A stretch of DNA of 28,961 nt from an uncultured Eubacteriales bacterium (GCA_910586105.1 CAJUGU010000041.1:1-28961); one strand, 5' to 3'. Shown: positions 1 to 8,309, numbered from the stretch's first letter. The notes: generated by a model from the letters alone, not told the origin. Numbers and translations are program-made.

Positions 1-3
1 GGT

Positions 4-20
4 GCAGGGCAGAGCCCTGC
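4..20. other. Small perfect hairpin downstream of the PAP2 gene
   Basis: A 7-bp perfect inverted repeat (GCAGGGC / GCCCTGC, loop AGA) lies just past the end of the minus-strand phosphatase gene. It has no U-tract on the minus strand inside the window, so it is not a clear intrinsic terminator. A second small GC-rich hairpin follows at about 40-58. Confidence 0.35.
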
Positions 21-64
21 CGCTGTCCGCGCAGGACGCCTCCCCTGCGAGGGGCAGGACGCAC

Positions 65-571
65 TCAAACGGCGAAGAACGCCGCCGCGCCAAACAGCGC
101 GCCCAGAATGCCGCCCGCCAGTACGTCCCGTGGGAAATGGATGCCGCCCAGTACCCGCACCAGCGCGATCGCCAGCGCAAGCAGCCCCAGGATGCAGCCC
201 GCCGAGGGGGATACCGCGCCGTAGGCCGATGCGATCGCCGCCGCGCAGGTCATATGACGGCTCGGGAATGAATCGCGCCCCGCCTTCCGGCGGGGGAGTA
301 ATGGCTCGATGCCCAGCGCTTCCGCCGGGCGCGCGGCCTTGACCGCTTTCCGTAAAACGGTGCAGGTCAGGAATGCGCCCGCCGGGAAGGCTGTCAGCCA
401 AGGAAGGCGCGCGTCGCCGCGCGCGGCAAGCCACAGCAGCAGCGCCGGATACAACAGGTAGAACAGCAGCGGCAACGCCCGGTTTGCAAGCGCCAGCAGG
501 CGCAGCGCCATGGGCCGCGCCCGGAACCATTCCGCGATCCGTCCGTACCGCGCCGCCGTCATGCCGCTCAC
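65..571 (-). CDS. PAP2-family (phosphatidic acid phosphatase type 2) membrane phosphatase
   Basis: Small integral membrane lipid-phosphate or undecaprenyl-diphosphate phosphatase-like protein of 168 aa, the usual size for bacterial PAP2 proteins. All three signature motifs are visible: KAVKAARP (residues 75-82), SFPSRH (101-106, with the catalytic His) and RVLGGIHFPRD (139-149, with the second His and the Asp). Hydrophobic segments lie at about 31-50, 58-74, 107-135 and 150-168, as expected for a membrane phosphatase with an outward-facing active site. The start is uncertain. A GTG at 571 overlaps the fbp stop by four bases (GTGA), which suggests translational coupling, and an ATG lies three codons in at 562; neither has a strong ribosome binding site. 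The physiological substrate (phosphatidate, undecaprenyl diphosphate or another) cannot be told from the sequence. It is the last gene of the fbp transcript. Confidence 0.88.
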   Translation of the reverse strand: MSGMTAARYGRIAEWFRARPMALRLLALANRALPLLFYLLYPALLLWLAARGDARLPWLTAFPAGAFLTCTVLRKAVKAARPAEALGIEPLLPRRKAGRDSFPSRHMTCAAAIASAYGAVSPSAGCILGLLALAIALVRVLGGIHFPRDVLAGGILGALFGAAAFFAV

Positions 572-2499
572 TGCCGCGGACGGAGCACGCCGTCCCGATA
601 CGCCTGCAACAGCTCGCCCAGCGCCGCGATCTTCGACCGGATCGCCGTCCCCGCGTCCGTGTCCTGGATCAGGAGCCGGTGCGGCATCTTTTCTACAACA
701 CGGATCGTCGTGAACGTCGAAGCCGTTTCCGTAGCCGTCGCCTGCCGGAATGGACGGTGCTCCGCAAGCTGGAGCTCGTGCGAATCGAAAATCAGCGTGT
801 AACCCGCAATGCCCGTCGTCGACTGGTACGCCTTCGATATGCCGCCGTCGATCACGAACAGCCGCCCGCCCGCCTTGACCGGGTTTTCCCCGTGCTTCAC
901 CGGCACGTGCCCGTTGATGATATGCGCGTGCGCCGGGTCAAGCCCGAATTCCCGCAGGATCTTTTCACAAGCCCCCACGTCTTCATATGCGCGGTAATAG
1001 GCATTGCGCGTTTCCGTATACGTCGATTTGTCCTCAATGAAGTACCGCTCAAAGGTCGTCATGCGATCGCGCCCAAACACCGGGCTTTTCGCCCCGCACC
1101 ACAGGTACCACATCAGGTCGACCGAGTTCTGGTCGCCCGAATAGTACGCCTGCCGCACCCGTTTGTCCAGATGGTCAAGCAGCGCGCGGCCCGAAAACGT
1201 CCCGCTGTCCAGCTTCACCCGCTCGAATTCGCCGTTTTCGTCCATCGGGATACAGCCGTGGTACAGCAGGTTGTCATTGATGACCTTGTACATCCCGCCG
1301 TGATTGTAAATATACTCGATATGCCGGCGCAGCTGCGCCGAGTGCCGGAAGGATTGCCAGATGCCTTCGACCAGCTCGTTTTCGTCCTCGCTCAGCCGGT
1401 ACGGGTCCTCCGGGTCGATAGTCGGGAACCGCCGGTCCAACATCTCATGCACTTTGCCGTCGATCTCGATCGTGCCGTTTTCAAAATCGACCTTGTCCAG
1501 CAGCAGCCGCCCCTGCATCCCATATTCCGGATGGCGCAGCAGCAGCTGCCCTTCCAGCTTGAACAGGATCACCGCAACTGCCTTATGCATCCGCGCCGCC
1601 TGCTGCGGGTCGATCGGGTCTAAAATGTTTTCGTCCAGAATGTGCGGCTGGAAGCGCGCGCAGGGGTCGTCCCCGTAAACCTGCGCGGCAAACATCGACA
1701 GCGGCCGCAGGTTGATGCCGTAACCGTCCTCGATCACGTCGAAGGAATTATAGCTCGTCGCGATGCGCAGCACGTTCATCATGCAGACCCGGTTGCCCGC
1801 AAGCGCGCCCATCCAATCAATGTCATGGTTGCCCCACTGGATATCTGCGTCATGATGTTTCATCAGCTCGTCCAGGATCTTGTCCGGACGGGGGCCGCGG
1901 TCGAACAGGTCGCCGATGATGTGCAGCTTGTCGACCGTCAGCTGCTGGATCAGATGGCACAGCGCCACAATCAACGGCTCCGCAATGCCCGCCACCAGCA
2001 CGGTGTCGATCATTTCGCGGAAATACCGCCGCTTGTCCGCGTCGGTGTCGTCGGTCAGCAGCAATTCGTCCAGCACGAACTCGTATTTTTCATCCATCGC
2101 CCGGTGGACGAACTTGCGGGTGTATTTGCGCGAGACCTCGCGGCTGACCAGCACGAGCCGGTTGATCGTGATCTCGCACCATTCGTCAAAGCCCTGCGGG
2201 CAGGCGCGGCGCTTGCGCGCCAGGTTGCGCTTGGGATAATAGATCACCGAAGCCAGCTCGTCCCGGTCGGCCTCCAGCATGGACTGGCCGAACAGCTCGT
2301 CGACCTTATGCCGGATCACGCCCGAGCCCGAACGCAGCAGGTGGATGAACGCCTCATGCTCGCCGTGCAGGTCGCTGAAATAATATTCCGTGCCCTTCGG
2401 CAGGCGGAGCGTCGCGTTCAGCCCGACGATCGCGTTTGATACCGATTCGATCGAAGGGTACTGCTCGGCGAGCAGCTGCAAATATTGTACGTCCAACAT
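568..2499 (-). CDS. fbp: Fructose-1,6-bisphosphatase class III
   Basis: Cytosolic gluconeogenic enzyme that hydrolyses fructose-1,6-bisphosphate to fructose-6-phosphate. At 643 aa it has the typical length of the class III FBPases of Firmicutes. The calcineurin-like metallophosphatase motifs are clear: DLHGEH (residues 43-48), GDLFDRG (196-202) and GNHD (223-226). Later segments rich in family-typical residues include a NGHVPVK stretch near residue 515. The start is ATG with GGGAGGG eight bases upstream, only three bases after the stop of the DUF6440 gene, and the stop overlaps the start of the PAP2 gene. The gene is therefore inside a compact operon. The sequence is intact, with no frameshift or missing motif. 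Confidence 0.96.
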   Translation of the reverse strand: MLDVQYLQLLAEQYPSIESVSNAIVGLNATLRLPKGTEYYFSDLHGEHEAFIHLLRSGSGVIRHKVDELFGQSMLEADRDELASVIYYPKRNLARKRRACPQGFDEWCEITINRLVLVSREVSRKYTRKFVHRAMDEKYEFVLDELLLTDDTDADKRRYFREMIDTVLVAGIAEPLIVALCHLIQQLTVDKLHIIGDLFDRGPRPDKILDELMKHHDADIQWGNHDIDWMGALAGNRVCMMNVLRIATSYNSFDVIEDGYGINLRPLSMFAAQVYGDDPCARFQPHILDENILDPIDPQQAARMHKAVAVILFKLEGQLLLRHPEYGMQGRLLLDKVDFENGTIEIDGKVHEMLDRRFPTIDPEDPYRLSEDENELVEGIWQSFRHSAQLRRHIEYIYNHGGMYKVINDNLLYHGCIPMDENGEFERVKLDSGTFSGRALLDHLDKRVRQAYYSGDQNSVDLMWYLWCGAKSPVFGRDRMTTFERYFIEDKSTYTETRNAYYRAYEDVGACEKILREFGLDPAHAHIINGHVPVKHGENPVKAGGRLFVIDGGISKAYQSTTGIAGYTLIFDSHELQLAEHRPFRQATATETASTFTTIRVVEKMPHRLLIQDTDAGTAIRSKIAALGELLQAYRDGVLRPRQ

Positions 2500-2502
2500 C
2501 GT

Positions 2503-2697
2503 TTAGCCCTCCCCGTCGACCGGCGTGACCACCGGTTTCCCATCCGGATCCAGCAGAGGCGTCAGGCCGCCGGCATACCCGCTCTGATGGAAGAAATAAT
2601 TGACGCCGGTCTTCGTGTCTACCCAGATCTCCGAGGTCGTCACGATGCCCTCGGTCAAGACCTTTTGAAACCGTTTGTTGTTCGGATTGTCAGACAT
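2503..2697 (-). CDS. DUF6440-family small protein
   Basis: A 64-aa cytosolic miniprotein with no signal peptide or membrane segment. The central and C-terminal run (VDTKTGVNYFF, then QSGYAGGLTPLLD, then GKPVVTPV) matches what I recall of the DUF6440 family of Firmicutes, whose function is unknown. The start is the ATG at 2697, preceded by a purine-rich GGAAGGGAG site. The gene overlaps the 3' end of the upstream acetyltransferase-kinase gene by eight bases and ends three bases before fbp, so it is almost certainly co-transcribed and translationally coupled. A reading frame that continues upstream to 3039 is a shadow of the neighbouring gene. Confidence 0.75.
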   Translation of the reverse strand: MSDNPNNKRFQKVLTEGIVTTSEIWVDTKTGVNYFFHQSGYAGGLTPLLDPDGKPVVTPVDGEG

Positions 2698-3892
2698 CTT
2701 CTTCGCTCCCTTCCAGCCCTTCGTCCGCAAAATAAGCGTCCAGCTCCCGCTGGCTGCGGATGACCGTGGCCTTGTCCGCGTATTTCGCCAGCAGCGCGCC
2801 ATATCCCGCCCGCTGGCGCAGAGTGCGCCCGTCGTGCAGAATCCATCTGGCAAATTCCAGATCCATTTTTTCCGGGCACCCCGGCCCCATGGACGCCCGC
2901 TCACGGCCATGATATTTGCCCCACCGCCGGACGGCGCGGGTAAAGCAGGCGGCGCGGTTAAAATCCAGAAACAGGATCCGGTCAGCCTCCGCCATACGGC
3001 GGGCGTACAGATAGCACGGCTTGCGGTAGTTTCCGTCAATCACCCAGCCGTTATGCGTATCCAGGAATTCCCGCAGGATCGCTTCGCATTCCTCCGGCGG
3101 GCGCGCCTGCCACCCCGGCTGCCAAAAGACCCGGTCGATGTGCAGCAGCGGCATACCGTATTTTTGGGCCAGCGCCCGCGCCAACGTCGACTTGCCGCTG
3201 CCGCTGTAGCCCACGACCGCGATCCTGACCGGCCCCTTCGGGACCGCCTGCGCGCTTTCGGAAAGCCCCGTTTCATAAGCGAGCACGTCGGCCCATGCCT
3301 CCGGGTCGAACGTCTCCCCCTTGCAGAAATACGGCTTGTCCGCTTCGGTGATCCGGCGCAGCACCCGGCAGGGGTTCCCCGCCGCCAGCGACCAGTCCGG
3401 GATATCGTGCGTGACGACGCTGCCCGCGCCAATCACGCAGTTGCTCCCGATGGTCACGCCGGGCAGCACGGTCGTACCGCCGCCCAGCCAGACGTTGTCC
3501 CCGATGACGATCGGCTTGCCGAATTCATACAGCGAGTTGCGGGAGACCGGGTGCAGCGGGTGCCCCGCCGTATACAGCGAGACGTTCGGTGCAAACAGGC
3601 AGTTGTCCCCGATCGTGACCTCGCCAGTGTCGATGATCGTGCAGTTATAATTGATGAACAGGTTTTTGCCCGCCTTGATGCGGGTCCCGTAATCGCAATA
3701 AAAAGGCGGATTGATGCAGGCGTTCTCCGCGTTCCCGAGCAGCTCGCGGACGATCGAACGGTGCAGTTCAAAATCGTCGGCGGGCGCGGCGTTCAGGCGT
3801 TGGAGAATCCGGCGGCAAACCTTTTGCTCTTCAAAAACGGCGTCGTCGGAAATGTATGCGATCCCGGCGTTGCGGCGTTCGATGTTGTCCAT
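2690..3892 (-). CDS. Fusion: maltose/galactoside O-acetyltransferase (hexapeptide repeat) + FlaR-like P-loop kinase domain
   Basis: A 400-aa protein in one uninterrupted frame. Residues 1 to about 187 form a Maa/LacA/NodL-type acetyl-CoA-dependent sugar O-acetyltransferase: an N-terminal helical Maa domain, left-handed beta-helix hexapeptide repeats, the YTAGHPLHP segment with the likely catalytic His111, and the AGNPCRVLR end motif. After a linker (about 190-222), residues 223-400 form a P-loop NTPase of the adenylate kinase-like or 'topology modulation' (FlaR) type. It has Walker A GYSGSGKST (228-236), HIDRVFWQPGW and WVIDGNYR motifs. Both halves are normally separate proteins of about 180 aa. 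The start is the ATG at 3892, with AAGGAG eight bases upstream; an in-frame GTG ten codons earlier (3922) has no such site. The acceptor sugar and the role of the NTPase half are unknown. Confidence 0.85.
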   Translation of the reverse strand: MDNIERRNAGIAYISDDAVFEEQKVCRRILQRLNAAPADDFELHRSIVRELLGNAENACINPPFYCDYGTRIKAGKNLFINYNCTIIDTGEVTIGDNCLFAPNVSLYTAGHPLHPVSRNSLYEFGKPIVIGDNVWLGGGTTVLPGVTIGSNCVIGAGSVVTHDIPDWSLAAGNPCRVLRRITEADKPYFCKGETFDPEAWADVLAYETGLSESAQAVPKGPVRIAVVGYSGSGKSTLARALAQKYGMPLLHIDRVFWQPGWQARPPEECEAILREFLDTHNGWVIDGNYRKPCYLYARRMAEADRILFLDFNRAACFTRAVRRWGKYHGRERASMGPGCPEKMDLEFARWILHDGRTLRQRAGYGALLAKYADKATVIRSQRELDAYFADEGLEGSEEDV

Positions 3893-3959
3893 ACATTCAG
3901 CTCCTTTTCCACTCCCAGTCATTGGGACGGTTACAGAGGGCGGCGCGGACGCGCCCGGT

Positions 3960-5138
3960 TTATTCGGCGTGGCGGTAGATCGCCAGGATCTCCTCGCGGC
4001 CCAGCGGGATGTAGCTTTTCAGCACCGTGCCGCCCAGCACCGTTTTGGACACGATCTCCTCGTAATCATCCGGCGTCAGCCCCAGTTCCTGCAACGTGAC
4101 CGGCATCCCGATCTCCCGGAAATAGGCGCGCATCGCGCGGATACCGCCGCGCGCGGTCACTTCGGGATGGTCAAAATTCATCTCGACGCCCCAGACGCGG
4201 TTGGCCAGCTGCGCGAACTTCATCACGTCATGCCCCAGCTCCAGCATATAATCGGCCCAGGCCGGGAACAGCACCGACAGCCCCGCGCCGTGCGCGATAT
4301 TGTCATGCACGCCCGAAAGGTCGTGCTCGATCTTATGCACCGGGAACTTGCGGTTTTTGCCGCAGCCGGTGATATCGTTGTGCGACAGCGACGACGCCCA
4401 CATCAGCGTCGCGCGGGCTTCGTAATCCGCCGGGTCGGCGATCGCCGCGCGGCCCGCATCCCGGACGGCAATCAGCAGCCCTTCCGCAAGGCGTTCGGTC
4501 AGGTCGCAGTCGCCGTCGCCGGTGAAATACCGTTCCAGCGTGTGCATCATGGTATCCACAATGCCGCAGCCGGTCTGGAACTTGGAGACCGTGAAGGTGT
4601 TTTCCGGGTTCAGGAAGGCGACCACCGGGCGCACCGCCTCCGAGGTGATGCCGCGCTTGAGCTGGTTTTCGTCGTTCGTCATGACGTCGGAATTCGACAT
4701 TTCCGATCCCGCAGCCGCCAGCGTCAGCACGACGCCGACCGCCATACATTTGGACGGCGCGGTCTTGCTCTCGATGAAGTCCCACGGGTCGCAGCCGTTC
4801 GCCAGCCCTACGCCGATCGCCTTCGCCGAGTCGATCACCGACCCGCCGCCCACGGCCAGCAGGAAGTCGACGCCCTCCGCCCGGCACAGTTCAATGCCCT
4901 TGCGGATCAGGGAGAGCTTGGGGTTGGGCTCGACGCCGCCCATTTCGACATACGCCAGCCCGGCGGCTTCCAGCGAGGCCTTGACCTTGTCCAGCAGGCC
5001 GCTGCGCTTGACCGAGCCGCCGCCGTAATGCAGCAGCGCCTTCGTCGCGCCATAGCCGCGCAGCGTTTCGCCGATCGAGCCCTCAATGTCCCGGCCGAAG
5101 ATCACCTTGGTCGGGGTACAGAATGTAAAGTTATGCAT
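3960..5138 (-). CDS. Iron-containing (butanol-type) NAD(P)H-dependent alcohol dehydrogenase
   Basis: Cytosolic group III Fe-dependent alcohol dehydrogenase, 392 aa, close to the BdhA/YqhD branch. It reduces aldehydes such as butanal to alcohols with NAD(P)H. Visible motifs are the cofactor-binding GGGS (97-100) and the metal ligands D195 and H199 in GIVDTMMH, H268 in VHKIEH and H283 in AHGAG. The start is the ATG at 5138 with GGAGGG seven bases upstream; the frame stays open further upstream without a better site. It lies 106 bases after the SorC-type regulator, with a GC-rich hairpin but no U-tract between them, so it may be co-transcribed with and controlled by that regulator. The substrate is inferred from the family only. 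Confidence 0.92.
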   Translation of the reverse strand: MHNFTFCTPTKVIFGRDIEGSIGETLRGYGATKALLHYGGGSVKRSGLLDKVKASLEAAGLAYVEMGGVEPNPKLSLIRKGIELCRAEGVDFLLAVGGGSVIDSAKAIGVGLANGCDPWDFIESKTAPSKCMAVGVVLTLAAAGSEMSNSDVMTNDENQLKRGITSEAVRPVVAFLNPENTFTVSKFQTGCGIVDTMMHTLERYFTGDGDCDLTERLAEGLLIAVRDAGRAAIADPADYEARATLMWASSLSHNDITGCGKNRKFPVHKIEHDLSGVHDNIAHGAGLSVLFPAWADYMLELGHDVMKFAQLANRVWGVEMNFDHPEVTARGGIRAMRAYFREIGMPVTLQELGLTPDDYEEIVSKTVLGGTVLKSYIPLGREEILAIYRHAE

Positions 5139-5244
5139 CGTTTTTCCCTCCATGTTTTCAACTGGCAGCCGGCGAGGCCGCCGGAGTCGTGACGTTCCTT
5201 CCCGCTCCCGCCGCAGGGGCGCCCCGCCGTTCCCGGCGGCGCGC

Positions 5245-6174
5245 TCAGGGCATTTCCAGCGCCGCCGCCAGCAGCTGTTCACAGCAGACGACGTGGGTGA
5301 CCAGCCCCGTCCGCAGCGCTCCCAGCAGGGCGCGGGCGCTCGTGTTCGCCGAGCACAGCGCGATCACGCATTTGCAGCTGCGCAGCTCGACCAGCGGGAT
5401 CTGTACGGTATTCCCCGACGGGGATTCGATGATCTCGCCCTCCCGGGTGAAATAATAGGCGACCATCCGCCCCGCCGCGTGCTTCTCCTGTAGGATGGAA
5501 CCGTAGTGCGCCGCGGCGAAGTCGGGCGTCGTCGGATAGTTGCCGATGTTCACCAGCGCCACGTCGAGCGCCTGCCATTCGCGCTCCACTTCCTTATAAT
5601 GCTCGGTGCGCTCGAACAGCGCGCGCTCTTCGCCGTTGTCCGCGAACGCCGGGGAATATAAATAATGCGGCTGCGCCCCGAACTGCCGCGCCAGGATGCG
5701 CACGTTTTCGTTGGAATGGTAGTTGCGGATCGACGCGCCGCTGTTGCCGATCAGCGGGCAGATGTGCTCGGCGATCCCGGGCTGCGGCGGGCGCTTTTCC
5801 GCCCCGGCGACCAGCTCGCCGATCAGATAGCCCCAGCCGATGCCAAGGTGGACGGGCGAAAGCGCGCGCAGATAGTCCAGCGTGCTCTCGACCAGCGCGG
5901 CGTTGGTCTGGATGTCGCTGCCGGAGCCGTCCACCAGCGCGCCGCCCTGCAACCGGAACCGGCTTTTCGCCAGCGTAAGCACCGGGCTTTCCACCCCGGC
6001 GCCGCGGATGCGGATCTCGACGATGCCGAGATCCTTTGCTTCCCGGAGCATCCGGCTGATGAGCGGGCGGGAGACCCCCAGTTCCCTGGCGATCTCGTTT
6101 TGAGTGCAGTCCTGTTCATAATAGCGCCGCGCGACGTGGGTCAGTCGCTGGAGCTTATCCGGGCGGATGTTCAT
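5245..6174 (-). CDS. SorC/DeoR-type sugar-binding transcriptional regulator
   Basis: A 309-aa transcription factor. The N-terminus (residues 1-60) holds a helix-turn-helix with the SorC-family pattern: RYYEQDCTQNEIA, then LGVSRPLISRML. The rest is the sugar-phosphate-binding domain with LGIGWGYLIGEL and GDxG-like segments, which binds a phosphorylated sugar or polyol as effector. The start ATG has GAGGT eight bases upstream. A good sigma-A promoter (TTGCCG-17-TAGAAT) lies 66 bases ahead. The gene heads the minus-strand cluster that continues with the alcohol dehydrogenase, so local control of that gene is the natural inference. The effector cannot be read from the sequence. Confidence 0.9.
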   Translation of the reverse strand: MNIRPDKLQRLTHVARRYYEQDCTQNEIARELGVSRPLISRMLREAKDLGIVEIRIRGAGVESPVLTLAKSRFRLQGGALVDGSGSDIQTNAALVESTLDYLRALSPVHLGIGWGYLIGELVAGAEKRPPQPGIAEHICPLIGNSGASIRNYHSNENVRILARQFGAQPHYLYSPAFADNGEERALFERTEHYKEVEREWQALDVALVNIGNYPTTPDFAAAHYGSILQEKHAAGRMVAYYFTREGEIIESPSGNTVQIPLVELRSCKCVIALCSANTSARALLGALRTGLVTHVVCCEQLLAAALEMP

Positions 6175-6239
6175 ACGTTCGACCTCGCTTTGGGCTTTTC
6201 GGGCGCGCTGCCGTCCGAAGGCGGCCTGCCATTGGGATT

Positions 6240-6268
6240 ATTCTAGCATACTTTCGCGCCTACGGCAA
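6240..6268 (-). promoter_or_regulatory. Sigma-A promoter of the SorC-type regulator
   Basis: On the minus strand: TTGCCG (6263-6268), a 17-bp spacer, TAGAAT (6240-6245). It is placed correctly for the regulator gene starting at 6174. Confidence 0.7.
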
Positions 6269-6336
6269 GCATCCGCAGGAAAAATCCCCCTGCCCCGGCC
6301 GCGCTGCCATCCACTTTTTTCCATCCGATAAATGAT

Positions 6337-6365
6337 TTGACGAAGCATCCAAAACATTGTATAAT
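6337..6365 (+). promoter_or_regulatory. Near-consensus sigma-A promoter of the 117-aa orphan gene
   Basis: TTGACG (6337-6342), a 17-bp spacer, TATAAT (6360-6365). This is one of the best promoters in the window. The predicted leader is about 55 bases before the ATG at 6426. Confidence 0.85.
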
Positions 6366-6425
6366 GAACATATATCCAAAACCCCATGGTTTGAGATCAA
6401 CCACATACAAAGGAGCGAATGAACA

Positions 6426-6779
6426 ATGAGTGAACGCAACCCGCTGCCCACCCCGGGCGAAATGCACGCACGTGCGATCCAGCCGCCGAAGCCGCGTGAA
6501 GCAGCCGACCTCTATACCGACGTATCCCGTATCCTGCAAAGCTCGGACGGGCGCTGGTCGACCGAACGCGAGTTTTTCGGCATTGAAACGGCTGAATACA
6601 CCGCCGTTATGATCCGCCCCGGCACGACCAAGGAAGAGATCGACTCGGTCGTCGCCCAGCTGCGCGAGTCCGGCTATTACGTCGACGCAAGCTGCCCGGA
6701 ATGGGCCGAGGTCAAGATCCCGACGGTCATTTACATCAGCTGGAACCCGCTGGTCATTGCCGCAGCGCCGAAGGGCTAA
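6426..6779 (+). CDS. Hypothetical protein, 117 aa
   Basis: Not recognised. It is a soluble protein without signal peptide, membrane segment or cysteine pair, and has one Cys near the C-terminus. The N-terminal 40 residues are proline- and charge-rich and probably flexible. The rest looks like a small alpha/beta domain (PGTTKEEIDSVVAQLRESGYYVDASC, read in two parts, then VKIPTVIYISW). That it is a real gene is supported by the near-consensus promoter, an AAAGGAG site ten bases before the ATG, and codon use like its neighbours. It is transcribed divergently from the SorC-type regulator gene and is monocistronic. I cannot assign a function. Confidence 0.8.
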   Translation: MSERNPLPTPGEMHARAIQPPKPREAADLYTDVSRILQSSDGRWSTEREFFGIETAEYTAVMIRPGTTKEEIDSVVAQLRESGYYVDASCPEWAEVKIPTVIYISWNPLVIAAAPKG

Positions 6780-7169
6780 AGGCGCGATATCCGCAAACGC
6801 CGGGCGTCCCCCTGCGCCGTCTACATATCCAGCCCACTGCGGCGCACCCTGGATGCGGGGATCCAGAAACCTCAGTTCCCCCCTGCGCGCGGGGAATTGA
6901 CGTTTCTTTCTTGCCGTTCCAATACCGCCCGGCCTTCAAGCCCTGCATTTTGATCCGGCTTTCAAAATCGATCTTTAAGGAGAGGATGCCCCATACGGCG
7001 CAAACGCCTGCCGCTTGCGCCGGTCGGGACTGTGAGCGCGCCGGATACGGACGGGACGGAACCGCTTGCGTTATCCCAATCGCCAGGGTCGGTATCCCTT
7101 CCCCTGCGATTGGGTTCGATCGCCTTGCAGCCCGAACAGGCTCACAACTTTATTTTCGGAGGTTCCCCC
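6780..7169. other. Intergenic region with three hairpins, no convincing gene
   Basis: This 390-base stretch separates the orphan gene from the lipoprotein gene. It holds a short hairpin at 6849-6866 (CTGGAT/ATCCAG). A TTCCCC/GGGGAA hairpin at 6876-6896 is followed by a T-rich stretch and could end the upstream transcript. A strong imperfect stem pairs 7075-7088 with 7102-7114 (CCCAATCGC and its complement) in what would be the lipoprotein mRNA leader. Open frames crossing it lack family resemblance. Confidence 0.45.
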
Positions 7170-8177
7170 ATGCTACGAAAAATCCTTCCCCTACTGGCCC
7201 TGTTGCTGCTGACCGGCTGCGCTTCTTCAGACGCAGCGCCCGAACAGGACTCAGCTGTCTCAGCGGCGGATGCGTCCGCGTCTGCTGCGGAAGCATCGCC
7301 CGGCACATCCCCTGACGCCTCCCCCGGCGCGGTTCCCGAGGGGCGTTTGACCTACAGCAATCTTGACAGCGAAGCATCCCGCGAAGAGGTCGCGCGCTGT
7401 ATGGCCGACGCAGGGATCCCGTCCGCCGCGATCGACACCGTCCGGGCGTGGATCGTTGATTACAACGATTGTATGCGCAGCTGCGAAGCCTTTACCCTTG
7501 CCGCCGATTTTGTTGAAGCGGACGGCATCGCCGTCGATTATGGCGAATATTATCCCATGTCCAAATGCTGGTACAAAGATCGCCAGCGTGATTATCAGGA
7601 CATCCTGTGCCGGATCGCCGCCTTTGAGCTGCTTTCGCATCAGATCGGGACGGCGAACCTGCTCCCGCAATCGGAATGGGCGTACGCGGACCCGGAAACC
7701 GCCTGGCTTTACAGCGACTGGAACATCCTCCGGGGCCGTGAAGCGACGGCGGATGAGCACGCCTACCGTCCCAACCCGTTGGTGGATTGGGACGACGCCG
7801 CGCTGGCGCGTTATTTTACGTTTTACGCCCCCATAACGCTCCCGGCGGAGCGCGGCAGGGAAGCGCTCGCGCAAGCGATCCAAACCGAGTGGCAGCGCCG
7901 CGGCGTTTCTTTTGCTCCCGGCAAGGCTTCGCTCGTGACCCTTTGGGTGTGTTCCGACACGCAGGCCGCCGTCGGGCATGCGGCCGTCCTCCTGGAAGAC
8001 GGCGACGGGCTGCTGTTGTTTGAAAAAACAAACCCGGAATCGCCGTATTCGGCGGCAAGGTTCCGGAACGTCCGGCAGGTCAAGGCGTACCTGATCGAAA
8101 TGCTCCGGCTGGACGACGCCCGTTATGGGATCGAACGCGAGGAACCGCTTGTGATGCGCAATGACACGCCCCTGTAA
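7170..8177 (+). CDS. DUF4300-like secreted lipoprotein
   Basis: A 335-aa lipoprotein. It has a signal peptide with lipobox LLTGC (lipidated Cys17), then a low-complexity Ala/Ser/Pro/Asp-rich spacer to about residue 54, then a globular domain starting LTYSNLDSEASREEV. Late in the protein there is a GHAAVLLEDGDGLLLFEKTNP segment (read as two parts) and a SPYSAARF segment. These match my recollection of the DUF4300 family of Firmicutes lipoproteins, of unknown function, on the outer face of the membrane. The start ATG at 7170 has GGAGGT six bases upstream; an in-frame GTG at 7032 lacks a ribosome binding site. The gene ends just before a strong bidirectional terminator. Confidence 0.82.
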   Translation: MLRKILPLLALLLLTGCASSDAAPEQDSAVSAADASASAAEASPGTSPDASPGAVPEGRLTYSNLDSEASREEVARCMADAGIPSAAIDTVRAWIVDYNDCMRSCEAFTLAADFVEADGIAVDYGEYYPMSKCWYKDRQRDYQDILCRIAAFELLSHQIGTANLLPQSEWAYADPETAWLYSDWNILRGREATADEHAYRPNPLVDWDDAALARYFTFYAPITLPAERGREALAQAIQTEWQRRGVSFAPGKASLVTLWVCSDTQAAVGHAAVLLEDGDGLLLFEKTNPESPYSAARFRNVRQVKAYLIEMLRLDDARYGIEREEPLVMRNDTPL

Positions 8178-8231
8178 ATGCATCGGCTTTACGGCCCGCC
8201 TTCCGGGCGGTATCGGGGAAACGCAACCTAT

Positions 8232-8270
8232 AAAAAGCCTGCCAGCGTTGACCGCTTGGCAGGCTTTTTT
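8232..8270. terminator. Bidirectional intrinsic terminator
   Basis: The stem AAAAGCCTGCCA / TGGCAGGCTTTT has an A-run on its left and a T-run of six on its right. It ends the lipoprotein transcript on the plus strand and the AEC fragment on the minus strand. Confidence 0.9.
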
Positions 8271-8309
8271 CAATGCATGGAAATATTACGGGGACGCGTC
8301 GCCGTTCCT

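Noticed and set aside
373..1623. Long plus-strand open frame of over 400 codons opposite fbp
   Set aside because: It is the antisense shadow of the GC-rich fbp gene. Its protein is rich in Arg, Pro, His and Val with no recognisable domain, and fbp has all its motifs.
7032..7169. Longer lipoprotein start at a GTG at 7032
   Set aside because: It has no ribosome binding site and would bury the signal peptide and lipobox 46 residues inside the protein. The ATG at 7170 has GGAGGT.
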